Source: Flavobacterium sp.
GTDB lineage: Bacteria > Bacteroidota > Bacteroidia > Flavobacteriales > Flavobacteriaceae
Length of the DNA stretch: 64,000 nucleotides
NCBI RefSeq assembly: GCF_004295795.1
Contig: NZ_SEBR01000002.1
Span: forward strand, 124,001 to 188,000
Direction of reading: 5' to 3'
Position numbers and translations under genes: made by a program. This document shows positions 37,046-47,835 of the stretch, piece by piece. Each line of letters starts with the position of its first letter. Within the stretch, counting starts at the first letter, position 1. The notes under the pieces are model-generated. The model did not search any database and was not told the DNA's origin. It saw nothing but the letters and a program-made list of their open reading frames with translations.

Positions 37046-37143
37046 ATTAAGGTTTTTTTAATTCACGAAAACTAGGCTTTGTGCTTTAAATGAGTATTTT
37101 TACAGTCATTTTTTTGCTTACAGTGTCAATTGTTTGTAGGAAA

Positions 37144-40100
37144 ATGTCCAAACTTAAATATAACCTAATGGGAAAAAAAGTACGTTTTGTTCAAGCGTTG
37201 GCATTGCTTTGCCTCTTGACGCTAGGTTTTTCGGGGAAGTTATCGGCCCAAAATACGAGTGCAACTTGGGGAGCCAACAGTAACTCTGCTTGGTACACTG
37301 GAAATAACTGGGTCGGCGGAAGCTATGCGGGTTCTCAAAGCACCACAACGACATCGAACATGCATGTTGCCACGTTTACAAGTGCGTTTAGCGGTACGAC
37401 TGTCGGAATCAACATGAATACCAGCAGTCTCAATCTTGGAGCTGTTGTTGTAGATAACACAAGAACTACTGCTTTGAACATTGGTAGCAGTAGCTCATCA
37501 GGTCTTCTTCGTCTTTTTGGAGCGCCCATCAATTCAGTACCGAATACGATTATTAGGCACAACGGTACAGGCGTACTTACTTTGCAAGCATCTCAGGCTG
37601 GACCGATGGGAGTTTTGTTGGGCAATACGACCGAAAATATTGTCGCCACCGACAACACCGGAAACATTAACATAACCGCAATTCTTAGCGGAACAGGAAA
37701 ACTTACCAAAACAGGAGCAGGAACAGGTATCCTCACGATTTCAGGAGCAAACACTTACAGCGGTGGAACTACTATTACATCAGGTTCGCTCGCACTTGGA
37801 GCTGCAAATGCATTGCCGACATCAGGAACGGTTACTTTTAACGGAGGAACTTTAACGACGGGAGGATTTACTCAGGGAACTTCCGTAACAAGAACTTTGG
37901 CGCTTTCTGAAAATTCGACATTGGCATTGGGATCTACAAATCACACGATAGCATTTGCGGCCAGTAATGCATTGTCTTGGACGGCAGGAAAAACGTTGAC
38001 GATTACGGGTTGGACTGGAACTGTGGGAGCGGCAACAACCGGAACTGCGGGAAAAGTTTTGGTGGGAACTTCTACGGCAGGTTTGACTGCGGCTCAGTTG
38101 TCACAAATCAAATTCACGATTTCATCGGTAGACTATTCAGCCATAATGCTTTCAACAGGCGAAATAGTACCGGCTTATAAATATGGAGTTACGTCAATTT
38201 CTCCGGCGTCGCCAATTGCAGGCTCGTCGTTCAGTGTGACGGTACAAGCCCAAAATTACAACGGAGTTGCAGTCAACCTTACGAGCGCATCCACTTTCGC
38301 ACTTTCCACAAACGGAACTGCAGGTGTAATCGGTGGAACGACAACTGGAACGATCGCAGCAGGAACTTCTTCTGTCACCGTTAGTGGCGTTACGCTTTCA
38401 TCTGCGGGCACGGGCGCCACGATTACGGCTACGCGCACAAGTGGTGAAAATCTTGCTCCTGGAGTTAGTGCGGCCTTTACTGTTACTGGTTCTTCATCTC
38501 CGGTTTTGACGATTTCAGGAACGCCAACCGCTCATGGAAACATCTGTTTGGGAAGCTCAGGCAGCACGGTACAATATACGATCAACAACACGGGTTCGGC
38601 TGCGGCCAGCGGAATTTCATTGGCGACGAGCAATCCGGAGTTTGCTTTCAGCGGACTTTCAAGCACGACGATTCCGGCATCCGGTTCAGCAACCTTTAAC
38701 GTAATCTACACGCCAACCTTGGCTGGGCCAAGTTCAGGTACGATAACAGTTACAAGCAGCACGTCAGGAAGTAATTCACCAACAATCGGACTTACCGGAT
38801 CGGGCGCTTCTCAAGTCGATGCCGTGGTTACGACATCCGCTGCGACGGCAATCAATAACCAAATTGCAACGCTTAACGGAGCGCTTACTTCTTTGGGAAG
38901 CTGTCCGTCGACTTCTGCGAAAGGTTTCGTCTATTCTCAGACGTCGGTAAACGGAACACCTACAAACGGTGGAACCGGAACAACTACAACGCCCGTAGCA
39001 GGTTTGACCACAGGAAATTATTCTTTGGCGTTAACTTCACTTGCTCCTGGAACTTCTTATTCGTTCAGAGCTTACGCGCTTGACGGAACAACCTACCATT
39101 ACGGACCGGTCTTGACGTTTACGACCTTGGCCGCGGCCAACCATCTTGCCTTCAACGGATTTCCTGCAACCGGAAACGTAGGTGTTGCTTTGACATCTTT
39201 TACCGTGGAAGCCAAACGTCCGGACAACTCGACAGATACAAATTACACGGGCTCGGTTGTTTTGACGAAAGCGTCAGGACCGGGAAGCATTAGTGGCACT
39301 TTGACGGCTTCGGCTGTTGCAGGTGTTGCAACTTTCTCGAACGTTGTGATCGATGCCGCCGGAACTTACACTTTGCACGCGAACAGCGGAACGCTTACTC
39401 AGGCTACTACAGGAAATGTCGTTATTACTTTGGCTCCGGTTTCTATTTTCGCCAATACCATCACCGGAACGAATCCTTCTACGTCGAACCCTTATATTAT
39501 CGGTCAGACTTTCGCCTCGAATCTTACGGTAAGCGGAATTTCGCGCGGGCCTGGAATTTCTGCAGCTTCCGCAAATGACCGATATAGCGCGCAAGGTTGG
39601 AATTCTACTTCGTTTGATGCTGATGATTATTTTGAATTTACACTTACACCTGCCTCAGGATATGAAATTGACTTTTCTAGTTTTGTGTACAACGCACAAG
39701 CATCAGGTTCGGGGCCGACGAGTTTTGCATTCAGATCAAGTATTGATGGATTTACAGCCAACATCGGAACGGCAACTGGTTCTGGAACTACAATATCTCT
39801 TTCATCTTTTCAGCAAGTTCAAAGTGCTGTGACATTTAGGTTTTATGCTTATGGAGCCAGTGCTCCCGGCGGGACTTTTAGTATAAATGATTTTATTTTC
39901 TCCGGAAACGTAATCTGCAAGACACCATCGGCTTTCACAGTAACAGGAGGCGGATCAACCTGCAATAGCAACGGAATTCCAGTAGGACTTTCCGGATCTG
40001 AAACGGGAATCAGCTACCAATTGGTCAGAAATGGAAATGTGAATGTAGGATCGGTCGTTGCGGGAACAGGCTCGGCTTTGAACTTCGGAAACCAGGCAAT

Positions 40101-41790
40101 CGCCGGAACTTACACCGTAAACGCGATCAACAACTCCGGAACTTGCAACGTCACTGCCGCCATGACAGGAAATGCTACGATCACTTTGACTAACGCCACG
40201 GTTTGGACGGGTGATGTCGACACTGACTGGAACACGGCCGGAAACTGGTCTTGCGGCTCTGTGCCGATCATTACTAGCGATGTCTTGATTCCGCAAGGAA
40301 CACCACAATCGACAATCACCGCAGATGCATTCGCAAACACGATCACGCTTCAAGGCGGCACTTTGCTTACGCTTCTTTCAGGTCGCGACCTGACGGTTAA
40401 CGGCGCTATCACTTCTACGGGCAATTTCACTATCGAAAACAACGCCAACCTTATCCAGATCAGCAATGCTGTGAATTCTGGAGTCACTAAGGTGAAGAGA
40501 AACAGTTCGGCTTTGATGCGTCAGGATTATACGCTTTGGTCTTCTCCTGTAATCGGACAAAATCTGTTGCCGTTTTCTCCCGCCACGCTCGTTGGACGTT
40601 TCTATACTTTCAACTCTAGCTCGAATCAATACAATACGGTCAACAATCCGAATACTACGCCTTTCGCCGAAGGTGTCGGTTATTTGATTAGAATGCCTAA
40701 CAATCATCCAACAACTGCAACAATCTGGAACGGGGAATTCAACGGAACATTGAGAAACGGTCCGGTTTCGGTTTCAATCGCCGCGGCTGGAGAAGGCGAG
40801 AACTTCCACGCGGTAGGAAACCCTTATCCGTCTCCGATTGACATGCTTACTTTCGTCAACGATAACGAAGGCGCGATCACCGGAACGCTTTATTTCTGGA
40901 GAAAAACCAACAGCACAGCCAATCCGACTTACAGCACATGGACAGAAGGTCTTGGTTTCGTAAGCAACGGGCAACCACAAAACGTCGATCCGAACGGGAT
41001 TATCCGTACAGGTCAAGGTTTTATCGTGGAATCGGCAGACAACGATGCTTCAGTGAACTTCAACAACCTACAGCGCTCGGGCAACAACTCGAACCAGTTT
41101 TTCCGTTCGGCCAATGTCGTGGAGCGTCACCGCGTTTGGTTGAATGCTACAGGAGCGCAAGGTGCGTTTTCACAGACGCTTATCGGATATGTGACTGGAG
41201 CAACGCTTGCCAAAGACAACGGAATCGACGGAAGATTCTTCAACGATGGCGAAATCGAGTTTTATTCAAAACTTACGGAAGGAAAATTCGCTATTCAAGG
41301 ACGTCCGCTTCCTTTTGATGCAGCCGATGTGGTTCCGATGGGATTCAAGGTGACGACAGCCGGAACTTACGCGATCGCGATTGATCAGGCCGACGGTCTT
41401 TTCGCATCGGGACAAAATGTTTACTTAAGAGATAATCTGTCAGGAACGGTTCACAACCTGAATGACGGAGCTTACAGTTTCACTTCGGAAGCAGGTGTTT
41501 TCGAAAGCCGATTCGAAGTGCTTTACGAGAACTCGCTAGGAACGAACAATCCAGTGCCGGCAGACAACGCCGTGGTAGTTTACACTCAGGCCAATAACGT
41601 TATCATCAACAGCGGCGCTCTCGAGATGTCGTCTGTGAAGGTTTACGATGTGGTCGGAAAACTGTTGCAGCAAGTCGACAACATCGGCGCCAATACCGTG
41701 ACACTGGCGGGAACCGCAGCTAATCAAGTGATGATTCTCAGTATACAAACAACCGACGGACGCACAATTATCCGAAAAACCGTACGTTAA
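37144..41790 (+). CDS. Large secreted beta-repeat protein, T9SS type C
   Basis: This 1548-aa protein starts at the ATG at 37144. The signal peptide ends in KLSAQ. An ATG at 37168 is equally possible, and the frame opens at 37090 with an unlikely hydrophobic N-terminus. It has an autotransporter-like repeat (KTGAGTGILTISGANTYSGG, about residue 185), an Ig-like centrosome/DUF1573-type domain (about 455-555) and further FN3/Ig-like beta domains. A C-terminal module of about 370 residues follows (VKRNSSALMRQDYTLWSSP, then GNPYPS, YFWR and GRPLPF). The final ~75 residues (VKVYDVVGKL, ending TIIRKTVR) match the Flavobacterium type C T9SS signal. The last two parts are shared with the next two large genes. 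Adhesin-like; ligand unknown. Confidence 0.82.
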   Translation: MSKLKYNLMGKKVRFVQALALLCLLTLGFSGKLSAQNTSATWGANSNSAWYTGNNWVGGSYAGSQSTTTTSNMHVATFTSAFSGTTVGINMNTSSLNLGAVVVDNTRTTALNIGSSSSSGLLRLFGAPINSVPNTIIRHNGTGVLTLQASQAGPMGVLLGNTTENIVATDNTGNINITAILSGTGKLTKTGAGTGILTISGANTYSGGTTITSGSLALGAANALPTSGTVTFNGGTLTTGGFTQGTSVTRTLALSENSTLALGSTNHTIAFAASNALSWTAGKTLTITGWTGTVGAATTGTAGKVLVGTSTAGLTAAQLSQIKFTISSVDYSAIMLSTGEIVPAYKYGVTSISPASPIAGSSFSVTVQAQNYNGVAVNLTSASTFALSTNGTAGVIGGTTTGTIAAGTSSVTVSGVTLSSAGTGATITATRTSGENLAPGVSAAFTVTGSSSPVLTISGTPTAHGNICLGSSGSTVQYTINNTGSAAASGISLATSNPEFAFSGLSSTTIPASGSATFNVIYTPTLAGPSSGTITVTSSTSGSNSPTIGLTGSGASQVDAVVTTSAATAINNQIATLNGALTSLGSCPSTSAKGFVYSQTSVNGTPTNGGTGTTTTPVAGLTTGNYSLALTSLAPGTSYSFRAYALDGTTYHYGPVLTFTTLAAANHLAFNGFPATGNVGVALTSFTVEAKRPDNSTDTNYTGSVVLTKASGPGSISGTLTASAVAGVATFSNVVIDAAGTYTLHANSGTLTQATTGNVVITLAPVSIFANTITGTNPSTSNPYIIGQTFASNLTVSGISRGPGISAASANDRYSAQGWNSTSFDADDYFEFTLTPASGYEIDFSSFVYNAQASGSGPTSFAFRSSIDGFTANIGTATGSGTTISLSSFQQVQSAVTFRFYAYGASAPGGTFSINDFIFSGNVICKTPSAFTVTGGGSTCNSNGIPVGLSGSETGISYQLVRNGNVNVGSVVAGTGSALNFGNQAIAGTYTVNAINNSGTCNVTAAMTGNATITLTNATVWTGDVDTDWNTAGNWSCGSVPIITSDVLIPQGTPQSTITADAFANTITLQGGTLLTLLSGRDLTVNGAITSTGNFTIENNANLIQISNAVNSGVTKVKRNSSALMRQDYTLWSSPVIGQNLLPFSPATLVGRFYTFNSSSNQYNTVNNPNTTPFAEGVGYLIRMPNNHPTTATIWNGEFNGTLRNGPVSVSIAAAGEGENFHAVGNPYPSPIDMLTFVNDNEGAITGTLYFWRKTNSTANPTYSTWTEGLGFVSNGQPQNVDPNGIIRTGQGFIVESADNDASVNFNNLQRSGNNSNQFFRSANVVERHRVWLNATGAQGAFSQTLIGYVTGATLAKDNGIDGRFFNDGEIEFYSKLTEGKFAIQGRPLPFDAADVVPMGFKVTTAGTYAIAIDQADGLFASGQNVYLRDNLSGTVHNLNDGAYSFTSEAGVFESRFEVLYENSLGTNNPVPADNAVVVYTQANNVIINSGALEMSSVKVYDVVGKLLQQVDNIGANTVTLAGTAANQVMILSIQTTDGRTIIRKTVR

Positions 41791-41807
41791 TCGATAAACT
41801 CCTCATT

Positions 41808-41839
41808 AAAAAGCCCTTTCGTCGAGAAAGGGTTTTTTT
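41808..41839 (+). terminator. Terminator after the 1548-aa gene
   Basis: AAAAGCCCTTTC, loop GTCGA, GAAAGGGTTTTTTT. Confidence 0.85.
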
Positions 41840-41854
41840 ATTTGTAAGAATGTC

Positions 41855-41862
41855 TACATTTG
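41855..41862 (+). promoter_or_regulatory. -7 promoter element of the 1902-aa gene
   Basis: TACATTTG, an exact TAnnTTTG, 26 nt before the ATG at 41889. The ATG at 41850 that opens the frame lies upstream of this box, so it should not be translated. No clear -33 box. Confidence 0.5.
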
Positions 41863-41888
41863 TCGGGTATATCTCTCAAATCCACCTT

Positions 41889-44800
41889 ATGAAAGGAACT
41901 TTACTTCGCTTTTGCGGAAACGTCTTTGTTGTGCTGTTGCTGATGTTGTTTGGATCGAAGGCTTTCGCTCAGACGACAGTTTTCCGATTCGACTTTGAAA
42001 ACACCGTTGTCGCTTCGGTGGACAATGCGGTCGGCACTCCAACTTTTACAGCCAACGTACCCGAATACGCTTACGACAATACTTCGGCCTGTCTCAACAC
42101 GAATTCAATCACGTCCGCGAATGTAGACACGGGAGCTTATTATCAGTTTACTGTAAACGCAACCGGATATTCCAACTTGGTTTTCTCGTACTGCGATAGG
42201 GTCAATGCCACGGGAAATGCCGGTACGGTGCGTGCCAGGGCGAGTCTTGATGGAACGACTTGGACAAATGGGACAATTTATTCCGCAGCAACGACGTTTA
42301 CGACCCGAACCCTGACACTCCCGGCGACTTTCAACAACGCCTCGAACATCATCATTCAGATCTACAAAGTTACCGATGATACCAATGGTTTTTTCTCCGG
42401 TGGCGCAAGAACCTACTATGTTGATAACTGTTTCCTGACCGATACAGCCGCGAAACCAATCGTCACTAGTCTGTCCACATATTCAAGTTGCCCGGGTTCA
42501 ACCTTTAACATTACAGGTTCCGGATTCACTGGAATTACCGGTGTTACGGTTAACGGTGCGGCGGTCGCCTCTTACACAGTGAATTCCGCGACAAGCATTT
42601 CTGCGACTTTGGCCGCTGGAAACACTGCCGGAAATGTTAGAGTGACGAATGCTGCGGGAACGGGAGTTGGTCCGGTTTTGGCGGTCAATCCTGTAACTGT
42701 TAGCGCAACTGCAACTCCGGCTACAATTTGCGTCGGAAGTTCTTCGGCTCTCGCTTCGTCGGTTACGACTTTGCCGGGAAGTCCGACAGGAAACAATACG
42801 ACAGCCCAAACCATCGCCGATTTGACGACCGTTTATTCGGCAATCACGATTCCTTCGACTTGCGCTACGGCAGCTCAATTGACATCGATGACGGTAAACG
42901 TGACCCACACGTATAACAGTGATTTGGAACTTTACCTGAGTTCACCTTACGGACAAATGATTCCGTTGATCACCAAAAAAGGAGGAAGCGGCGACAACAT
43001 TGTGGCTACACTTCAAGCCGGCGGAACGGCTTTGCCTACAGGTAACGTAACAATCAATGGAACCTACACTCCGGAAACAGCTTTTTCTACACTGACAGGA
43101 AACGCAACAGGAATCTGGACGTTGGTCGTGTCAGATAACGTGGCCAACGACTCGGGAACGTTCAACTCTTGGTCGATGACTTTCACGAGTACTTGCGGAA
43201 ACGTCACATATTCCTGGTCGCCGGCAACCGGTTTGAGCAGCACGACATCGGCAAATCCATCGGCGAATCCTACTACGAGCCAAACTTACACGCTTACAGC
43301 CACGAATGGAACCGGATGTACTGCTTCGACTACGGTAGGTTTGACTGTCAATCCGCTTTCTGTAGGCGGAACGGTAAATTCGAGTGCCACGGTTTGTGCA
43401 CCCACTAATACCGGAACGCTCAATCTTGTAAGCAATGTTGGAAATGTTATCCGTTGGGAATCTTCAACAAACAACTTCGCAACGATAACGTCAATTTCGA
43501 ACACTACGACTTCGTTGACTTATACGAACCTTTCGGCCACAACAGCTTATCGTGCAATCGTACAAAGTGGTATTTGTGCAACTGCGACTTCTTCGGTTGC
43601 TACGATTACCGTAACTCCGGCTTCTGTTGGAGGAACGACTTCGGGCGCGGCTACGGTTTGTGCACCAACAAATACCGGAACGATCACGCTTGGATCGAAT
43701 GTTGGATCTGTGATTGGATGGGAATCTTCGCTCGACAATTTCGCGACGGCCGGAACGCCAATCGCCAATACGACGACTTCACTTACTTATTCGAACCTTT
43801 CTGCTACGACATCTTTCCGTGCTATCGTCCAAAACGGGACTTGCGCCACGGCAAATTCGACGGCAACGACAATCACAGTGACACCGGCATCTGCAGGCGG
43901 AACAGTGAATTCAAGCGCGTCAGTTTGTTTCACATCGAACACCGGAACATTGAACTTAACGGGAAATATCGGAAACGTGATCCGTTGGGAATCTTCAACG
44001 AACAACTTCGCAACGGTAACTTCGATTTCGAACACGACGACTTCGCTTACTTACACGAACTTGACGGTTACGACTTCGTTCCGTGCGGTTGTCCAAAGCG
44101 GAACTTGTGCAACGGCAAATTCAACTGCGGCGACAATCACTGTAACTCCGGCTTCGGTTGGCGGAACGGTTGGAACGAGCGCGACGGTTTGTGCTCCGAC
44201 GAACACCGGAACACTGAACTTGACAGGAAATGTCGGAAACGTGATCGGATGGCAGTCGTCAACTGACAACTTCGCGACTTTTACGGCGATTTCGAACACG
44301 ACAACTTCATTGACTTATACGAACTTGGCGACCACGACTTCTTATCGTGCGGTTGTCCAAAGCGGAACTTGTGCTACAGCAAATTCAACTGCGGCGACAA
44401 TCACAGTAACTCCGGCCTCGGTTGGCGGAACGGTTGGGACGAGCGCTACGGTTTGTGCTCCGACGAATACCGGAACACTGAACTTGACCGGAAATGTCGG
44501 AAACGTCATCGGATGGCAATCGTCAACTGACAACTTTGCGACTTTCACGGCGATTTCGAACACGACAACTTCATTGACTTATACGAACTTGGCAACGACG
44601 ACTTCGTATCGTGCAGTTGTTCAAAGCGGAACTTGTACAACGGCGAATTCAACTGCTGCGACAATCACGGTAACTCCGGCTTCGGTTGGTGGAACGGTTG
44701 GAACGAGCGCGACAGTTTGTGCTCCGACGAACACCGGAACACTGAACTTGACAGGAAATGTCGGAAACGTGATCGGATGGCAATCGTCAACGGACAACTT

Positions 44801-47597
44801 CGCGACTTTTACCGCGATTTCGAACACGACAACTTCATTGACTTATACGAACTTGGCAACGACGACTTCGTATCGTGCGGTTGTTCAAAACGGAACTTGT
44901 GCTACGGCAAATTCGACTGCAGCGACAATTACTGTGACTCCGGCTTCGGTTGGTGGAACGGTTGGAACGAGCGCGACAGTTTGTGCTCCGACGAACACCG
45001 GAATATTGAACTTGACAGGAAATGTCGGAAACGTGATTGGATGGCAGTCGTCAACTGACAACTTCGCGACTTTTACGGCGATTTCGAACACGACAACTTC
45101 ATTGACTTATACGAACTTGGCAACCACGACTTCTTATCGTGCGGTTGTCCAAAGCGGAACTTGTACGACAGCAAATTCGACTGCGGCGACAATCACGGTA
45201 ACTCCGGCCTCGGTTGGTGGAACGGTTGGAACCAGCGCCACGGTTTGTGCTCCGACGAATTCCGGAACGTTGAACTTGACAGGAAATGTCGGAAACGTAA
45301 TTCGTTGGGAATCTTCAACGGACAACTTCACAACGGTAAATTCGATCTCGAACACGACAACTTCATTGACTTATACGAACTTGGCGACCACGACTTCTTA
45401 TCGTGCGGTTGTTCAAAGCGGAACTTGTACGACAGCAAATTCAACTGCTGCGACAATCACGGTAACTCCGGCTTCGGTTGGTGGAACGGTTGGAACGAGC
45501 GCCACGGTTTGTGCTTCATCGAATTCAGGCACTTTGACTTTGACCGGAAATGTCGGAAACGTGATCGGATGGCAATCCTCAACTGACAACTTTGCGACGT
45601 TCACTGCAATCGCGAATACGACGACTTCATTGACGTACACCAATATTTCGGTAACAACTTCCTATCGCGCAATCGTACAAAGCGGATCTTGTGCGACTGC
45701 AACTTCGTCTGCGGCGACCATAACTGTTTCTGCTGTGAACGTTGGTGGAACTTTGAGCGGAAACGCAACTTTTTGCTCGCACACCAATTCCGGAACTTTG
45801 ACCTTGACGGGTTACACAGGAACGCAATTGTCTTGGGAATATTCGTTTGACAATTTCGCGACTGCGGGAATTCCTTTTGTGAACTCGGGTGCGACTTACA
45901 ACTATTCGAACGTGAGCCAGACTACCTATTATAGAGTGGCTGTTTCTAACGCGGCTTGCCCGGTCCAATATTCTTCGGTTGCCGTGGTTTCGGTCAACAA
46001 CAATTCTACATGGACCGGAAATGTCGATACGAACTGGCACGTGGCCGGAAACTGGACTTGCAACGAAGTGCCTCAGAATTACACGGTCGTAACGATTCCA
46101 AGTGCTACGAATCAGCCGATAATTGGTGCCGATGCTTTCGCGTATTCGATCACAATGGCGTCTTCCACAACACTTTTGCTAACCAGTGGAAACGATTTGA
46201 CGGTAACCGATGCGATCCTTTCGCAAGGAACTTTCACGGCCGAGAACAACTCGAACCTGATCCAGATCAACAACGTGGCCAACACCGGAATCTCGAAAGT
46301 GAAGCGCAACAGCTCGGCTTTGATCCGTCAGGATTACACGCTTTGGTCTTCTCCGGTAAGCGGACAAAACCTGCAACCGTTCTCGCCTTTGACTTTGGCA
46401 ACGCGTTTTTACACGTATAATGTCGGAATCAACCAATACAACACGATCGCGGCTCCGGCTACGACTTTGTTTGATTCGGGTGTCGGATATCTGATAAGAA
46501 CACCAAACAACCATCCGACGACTCCAACGATTTGGTCGGGAGAATTCACTGGCGTGCTTCACAACGGAAACGTGACTGTGCCTTTGACGAATATTGCGGT
46601 TGGACAACGTTTCAACGCTGTCGGAAATCCTTATCCTTCGTCTATCGACATGCAGACTTTCGTCAGCAACAACAGTTCGAATATTACCGGAACGCTTTAT
46701 TTCTGGAGAAAAACCAATAATCCGGTAAGTCCTAGTTATTGTTCCTGGACATCAGGCGGCGGATTCGTCGCAAACGGCGAGGCTCAGGTTTTCGATCCTC
46801 AGGGAATCATCCGCACGGGACAAGGTTTCTTCGTCGAGGCTTCGGCTTCCGGCTCGCAAGTGACTTTCAACAATGGCCAGCGTTCCGGCGACAACGCCAA
46901 CCAATTCTTCCGTTCGGCAAATACGATCGAGAGACACAGGGTTTGGCTGAACGCCACGGGTGCGAACAATGCTTTCTGTCAGACGCTTGTCGGATACATC
47001 GAAGGTTCGACAATGGATAACGATGCCCAAATTGACGGACGATTCTTCAACGACGGAGAGATTTCATTTTACTCGATGATCGGTCAGGAGCGGTTCGTGA
47101 TCCAAGGTCGTCCTTTGCCTTTCGTCGATACCGATGTGGTTCCGATGGGTTTCAAAGCGACAACTGCAGGAACTTTCCAGATTGCCATTGACCACAAAGA
47201 CGGATTGTTTGAAATCGGACAGGACGTTTTTGTTCGCGACAACACTACCGGAACGGTTCACGATCTTAACACCGGCGCTTACAGCTTTGCTTCGGACGCA
47301 GGCGTTTTCAATTCCCGTTTCGAGATCTTGTACCAAAATCCACTTCAGACGCAAAATCCTGTGTTCAACGACAATTCGGTCATCGTCTACAAAGACAAGG
47401 AGAATTTCGTCGTGAACAGCGGAAACATGAATATGGCTTCGATCAAGGTTTATGATGTACTTGGCAAACTTGTCAAGGAAATCAAGGACATCAACGCTAC
47501 ACAGGCTGTATTTACCGTCGGCGGATCGAACCAGATGTTGATCTTCAAGATCTACTCCGCAGAAAAGCAGGAAGTGATAAAAAAGGTCGCCAACTGA
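41889..47597 (+). CDS. Large secreted Ig-like tandem-repeat protein, T9SS type C
   Basis: This 1902-aa protein has a signal peptide (1-28, ending KAFAQ) and an N-terminal jelly-roll-like domain (to about 190). An IPT/TIG-like domain follows (GSGFTGITGVTVNGA), then a proprotein-convertase P-like domain (about 300-430, HTYNSDLELYLSSPYG, ending NSWSMTF). Ten tandem Ig-like repeats of 88 residues cover about 490-1370 (SVGGTVGTSATVC at each start, ATITVTP at each end). Next comes the LWSSP/GNPYPS/GRPLPF module and a type C T9SS signal (IKVYDVLGKLV, ending VIKKVAN). The start is set by the promoter box at 41855. Each repeat has two cysteines that may form a disulfide. The rod-like repeat region would hold the N-terminal domains away from the cell. 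Confidence 0.85.
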   Translation: MKGTLLRFCGNVFVVLLLMLFGSKAFAQTTVFRFDFENTVVASVDNAVGTPTFTANVPEYAYDNTSACLNTNSITSANVDTGAYYQFTVNATGYSNLVFSYCDRVNATGNAGTVRARASLDGTTWTNGTIYSAATTFTTRTLTLPATFNNASNIIIQIYKVTDDTNGFFSGGARTYYVDNCFLTDTAAKPIVTSLSTYSSCPGSTFNITGSGFTGITGVTVNGAAVASYTVNSATSISATLAAGNTAGNVRVTNAAGTGVGPVLAVNPVTVSATATPATICVGSSSALASSVTTLPGSPTGNNTTAQTIADLTTVYSAITIPSTCATAAQLTSMTVNVTHTYNSDLELYLSSPYGQMIPLITKKGGSGDNIVATLQAGGTALPTGNVTINGTYTPETAFSTLTGNATGIWTLVVSDNVANDSGTFNSWSMTFTSTCGNVTYSWSPATGLSSTTSANPSANPTTSQTYTLTATNGTGCTASTTVGLTVNPLSVGGTVNSSATVCAPTNTGTLNLVSNVGNVIRWESSTNNFATITSISNTTTSLTYTNLSATTAYRAIVQSGICATATSSVATITVTPASVGGTTSGAATVCAPTNTGTITLGSNVGSVIGWESSLDNFATAGTPIANTTTSLTYSNLSATTSFRAIVQNGTCATANSTATTITVTPASAGGTVNSSASVCFTSNTGTLNLTGNIGNVIRWESSTNNFATVTSISNTTTSLTYTNLTVTTSFRAVVQSGTCATANSTAATITVTPASVGGTVGTSATVCAPTNTGTLNLTGNVGNVIGWQSSTDNFATFTAISNTTTSLTYTNLATTTSYRAVVQSGTCATANSTAATITVTPASVGGTVGTSATVCAPTNTGTLNLTGNVGNVIGWQSSTDNFATFTAISNTTTSLTYTNLATTTSYRAVVQSGTCTTANSTAATITVTPASVGGTVGTSATVCAPTNTGTLNLTGNVGNVIGWQSSTDNFATFTAISNTTTSLTYTNLATTTSYRAVVQNGTCATANSTAATITVTPASVGGTVGTSATVCAPTNTGILNLTGNVGNVIGWQSSTDNFATFTAISNTTTSLTYTNLATTTSYRAVVQSGTCTTANSTAATITVTPASVGGTVGTSATVCAPTNSGTLNLTGNVGNVIRWESSTDNFTTVNSISNTTTSLTYTNLATTTSYRAVVQSGTCTTANSTAATITVTPASVGGTVGTSATVCASSNSGTLTLTGNVGNVIGWQSSTDNFATFTAIANTTTSLTYTNISVTTSYRAIVQSGSCATATSSAATITVSAVNVGGTLSGNATFCSHTNSGTLTLTGYTGTQLSWEYSFDNFATAGIPFVNSGATYNYSNVSQTTYYRVAVSNAACPVQYSSVAVVSVNNNSTWTGNVDTNWHVAGNWTCNEVPQNYTVVTIPSATNQPIIGADAFAYSITMASSTTLLLTSGNDLTVTDAILSQGTFTAENNSNLIQINNVANTGISKVKRNSSALIRQDYTLWSSPVSGQNLQPFSPLTLATRFYTYNVGINQYNTIAAPATTLFDSGVGYLIRTPNNHPTTPTIWSGEFTGVLHNGNVTVPLTNIAVGQRFNAVGNPYPSSIDMQTFVSNNSSNITGTLYFWRKTNNPVSPSYCSWTSGGGFVANGEAQVFDPQGIIRTGQGFFVEASASGSQVTFNNGQRSGDNANQFFRSANTIERHRVWLNATGANNAFCQTLVGYIEGSTMDNDAQIDGRFFNDGEISFYSMIGQERFVIQGRPLPFVDTDVVPMGFKATTAGTFQIAIDHKDGLFEIGQDVFVRDNTTGTVHDLNTGAYSFASDAGVFNSRFEILYQNPLQTQNPVFNDNSVIVYKDKENFVVNSGNMNMASIKVYDVLGKLVKEIKDINATQAVFTVGGSNQMLIFKIYSAEKQEVIKKVAN
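43356..45998 (+). repeat. Ten tandem 264-base repeats coding for Ig-like domains
   Basis: Ten in-frame units of 264 bases (88 codons). Units 4-7 (about 44148-45203) are nearly identical at DNA level, differing by a few scattered changes (for example T to I and A to T). Units 1-3 and 8-10 have diverged more. This gradient, with young copies in the middle, is typical of expansion by unequal crossing over. Confidence 0.92.
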
Positions 47598-47621
47598 TCG
47601 TTTTCACTCTTAAAAATCAGG

Positions 47622-47648
47622 AACCCTTTCACATCGAAAGGGTTTTTT
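47622..47648 (+). terminator. Terminator after the 1902-aa gene
   Basis: AACCCTTTC, loop ACATC, GAAAGGGTTTTTT. Its stem has the same CCCTTTC/GAAAGGG core as the terminator of the preceding adhesin gene. Confidence 0.85.
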
Positions 47649-47794
47649 GTTGGGATAAAGTGTCGGTTACAGTGATTTCCGGTCGACGAAAAACACTTTT
47701 GCACGGCCAAAGTATTTCGATTCGATGAAATGCAAGCTTGAACGAGTTTTCGGGTCATTGGTCGGAAATATTTCACACAGGCAAATCGCTGAAC

Positions 47795-47802
47795 TACTTT
47801 TG
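47795..47802 (+). promoter_or_regulatory. -7 promoter element of the 135-aa gene
   Basis: TACTTTTG, exact TAnnTTTG, with TTTC at 47771-47774 as a weak -33 box 20 nt upstream. The ATG is 33 nt after the box. Confidence 0.5.
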
Positions 47803-47835
47803 ACATGTAGAAAATAACCAACACCAACGAAAGAA

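Noticed and set aside
43286..45643. Series of similar minus-strand open frames, each about 70-80 codons, that look like a gene family
   Set aside because: They are antisense shadows of the 264-base coding repeats, which explains their similarity to each other.
43356..45998. CRISPR-like or satellite array
   Set aside because: The period is 264 bases, in frame, and codes for Ig-like domains; there are no unique spacers or cas genes.
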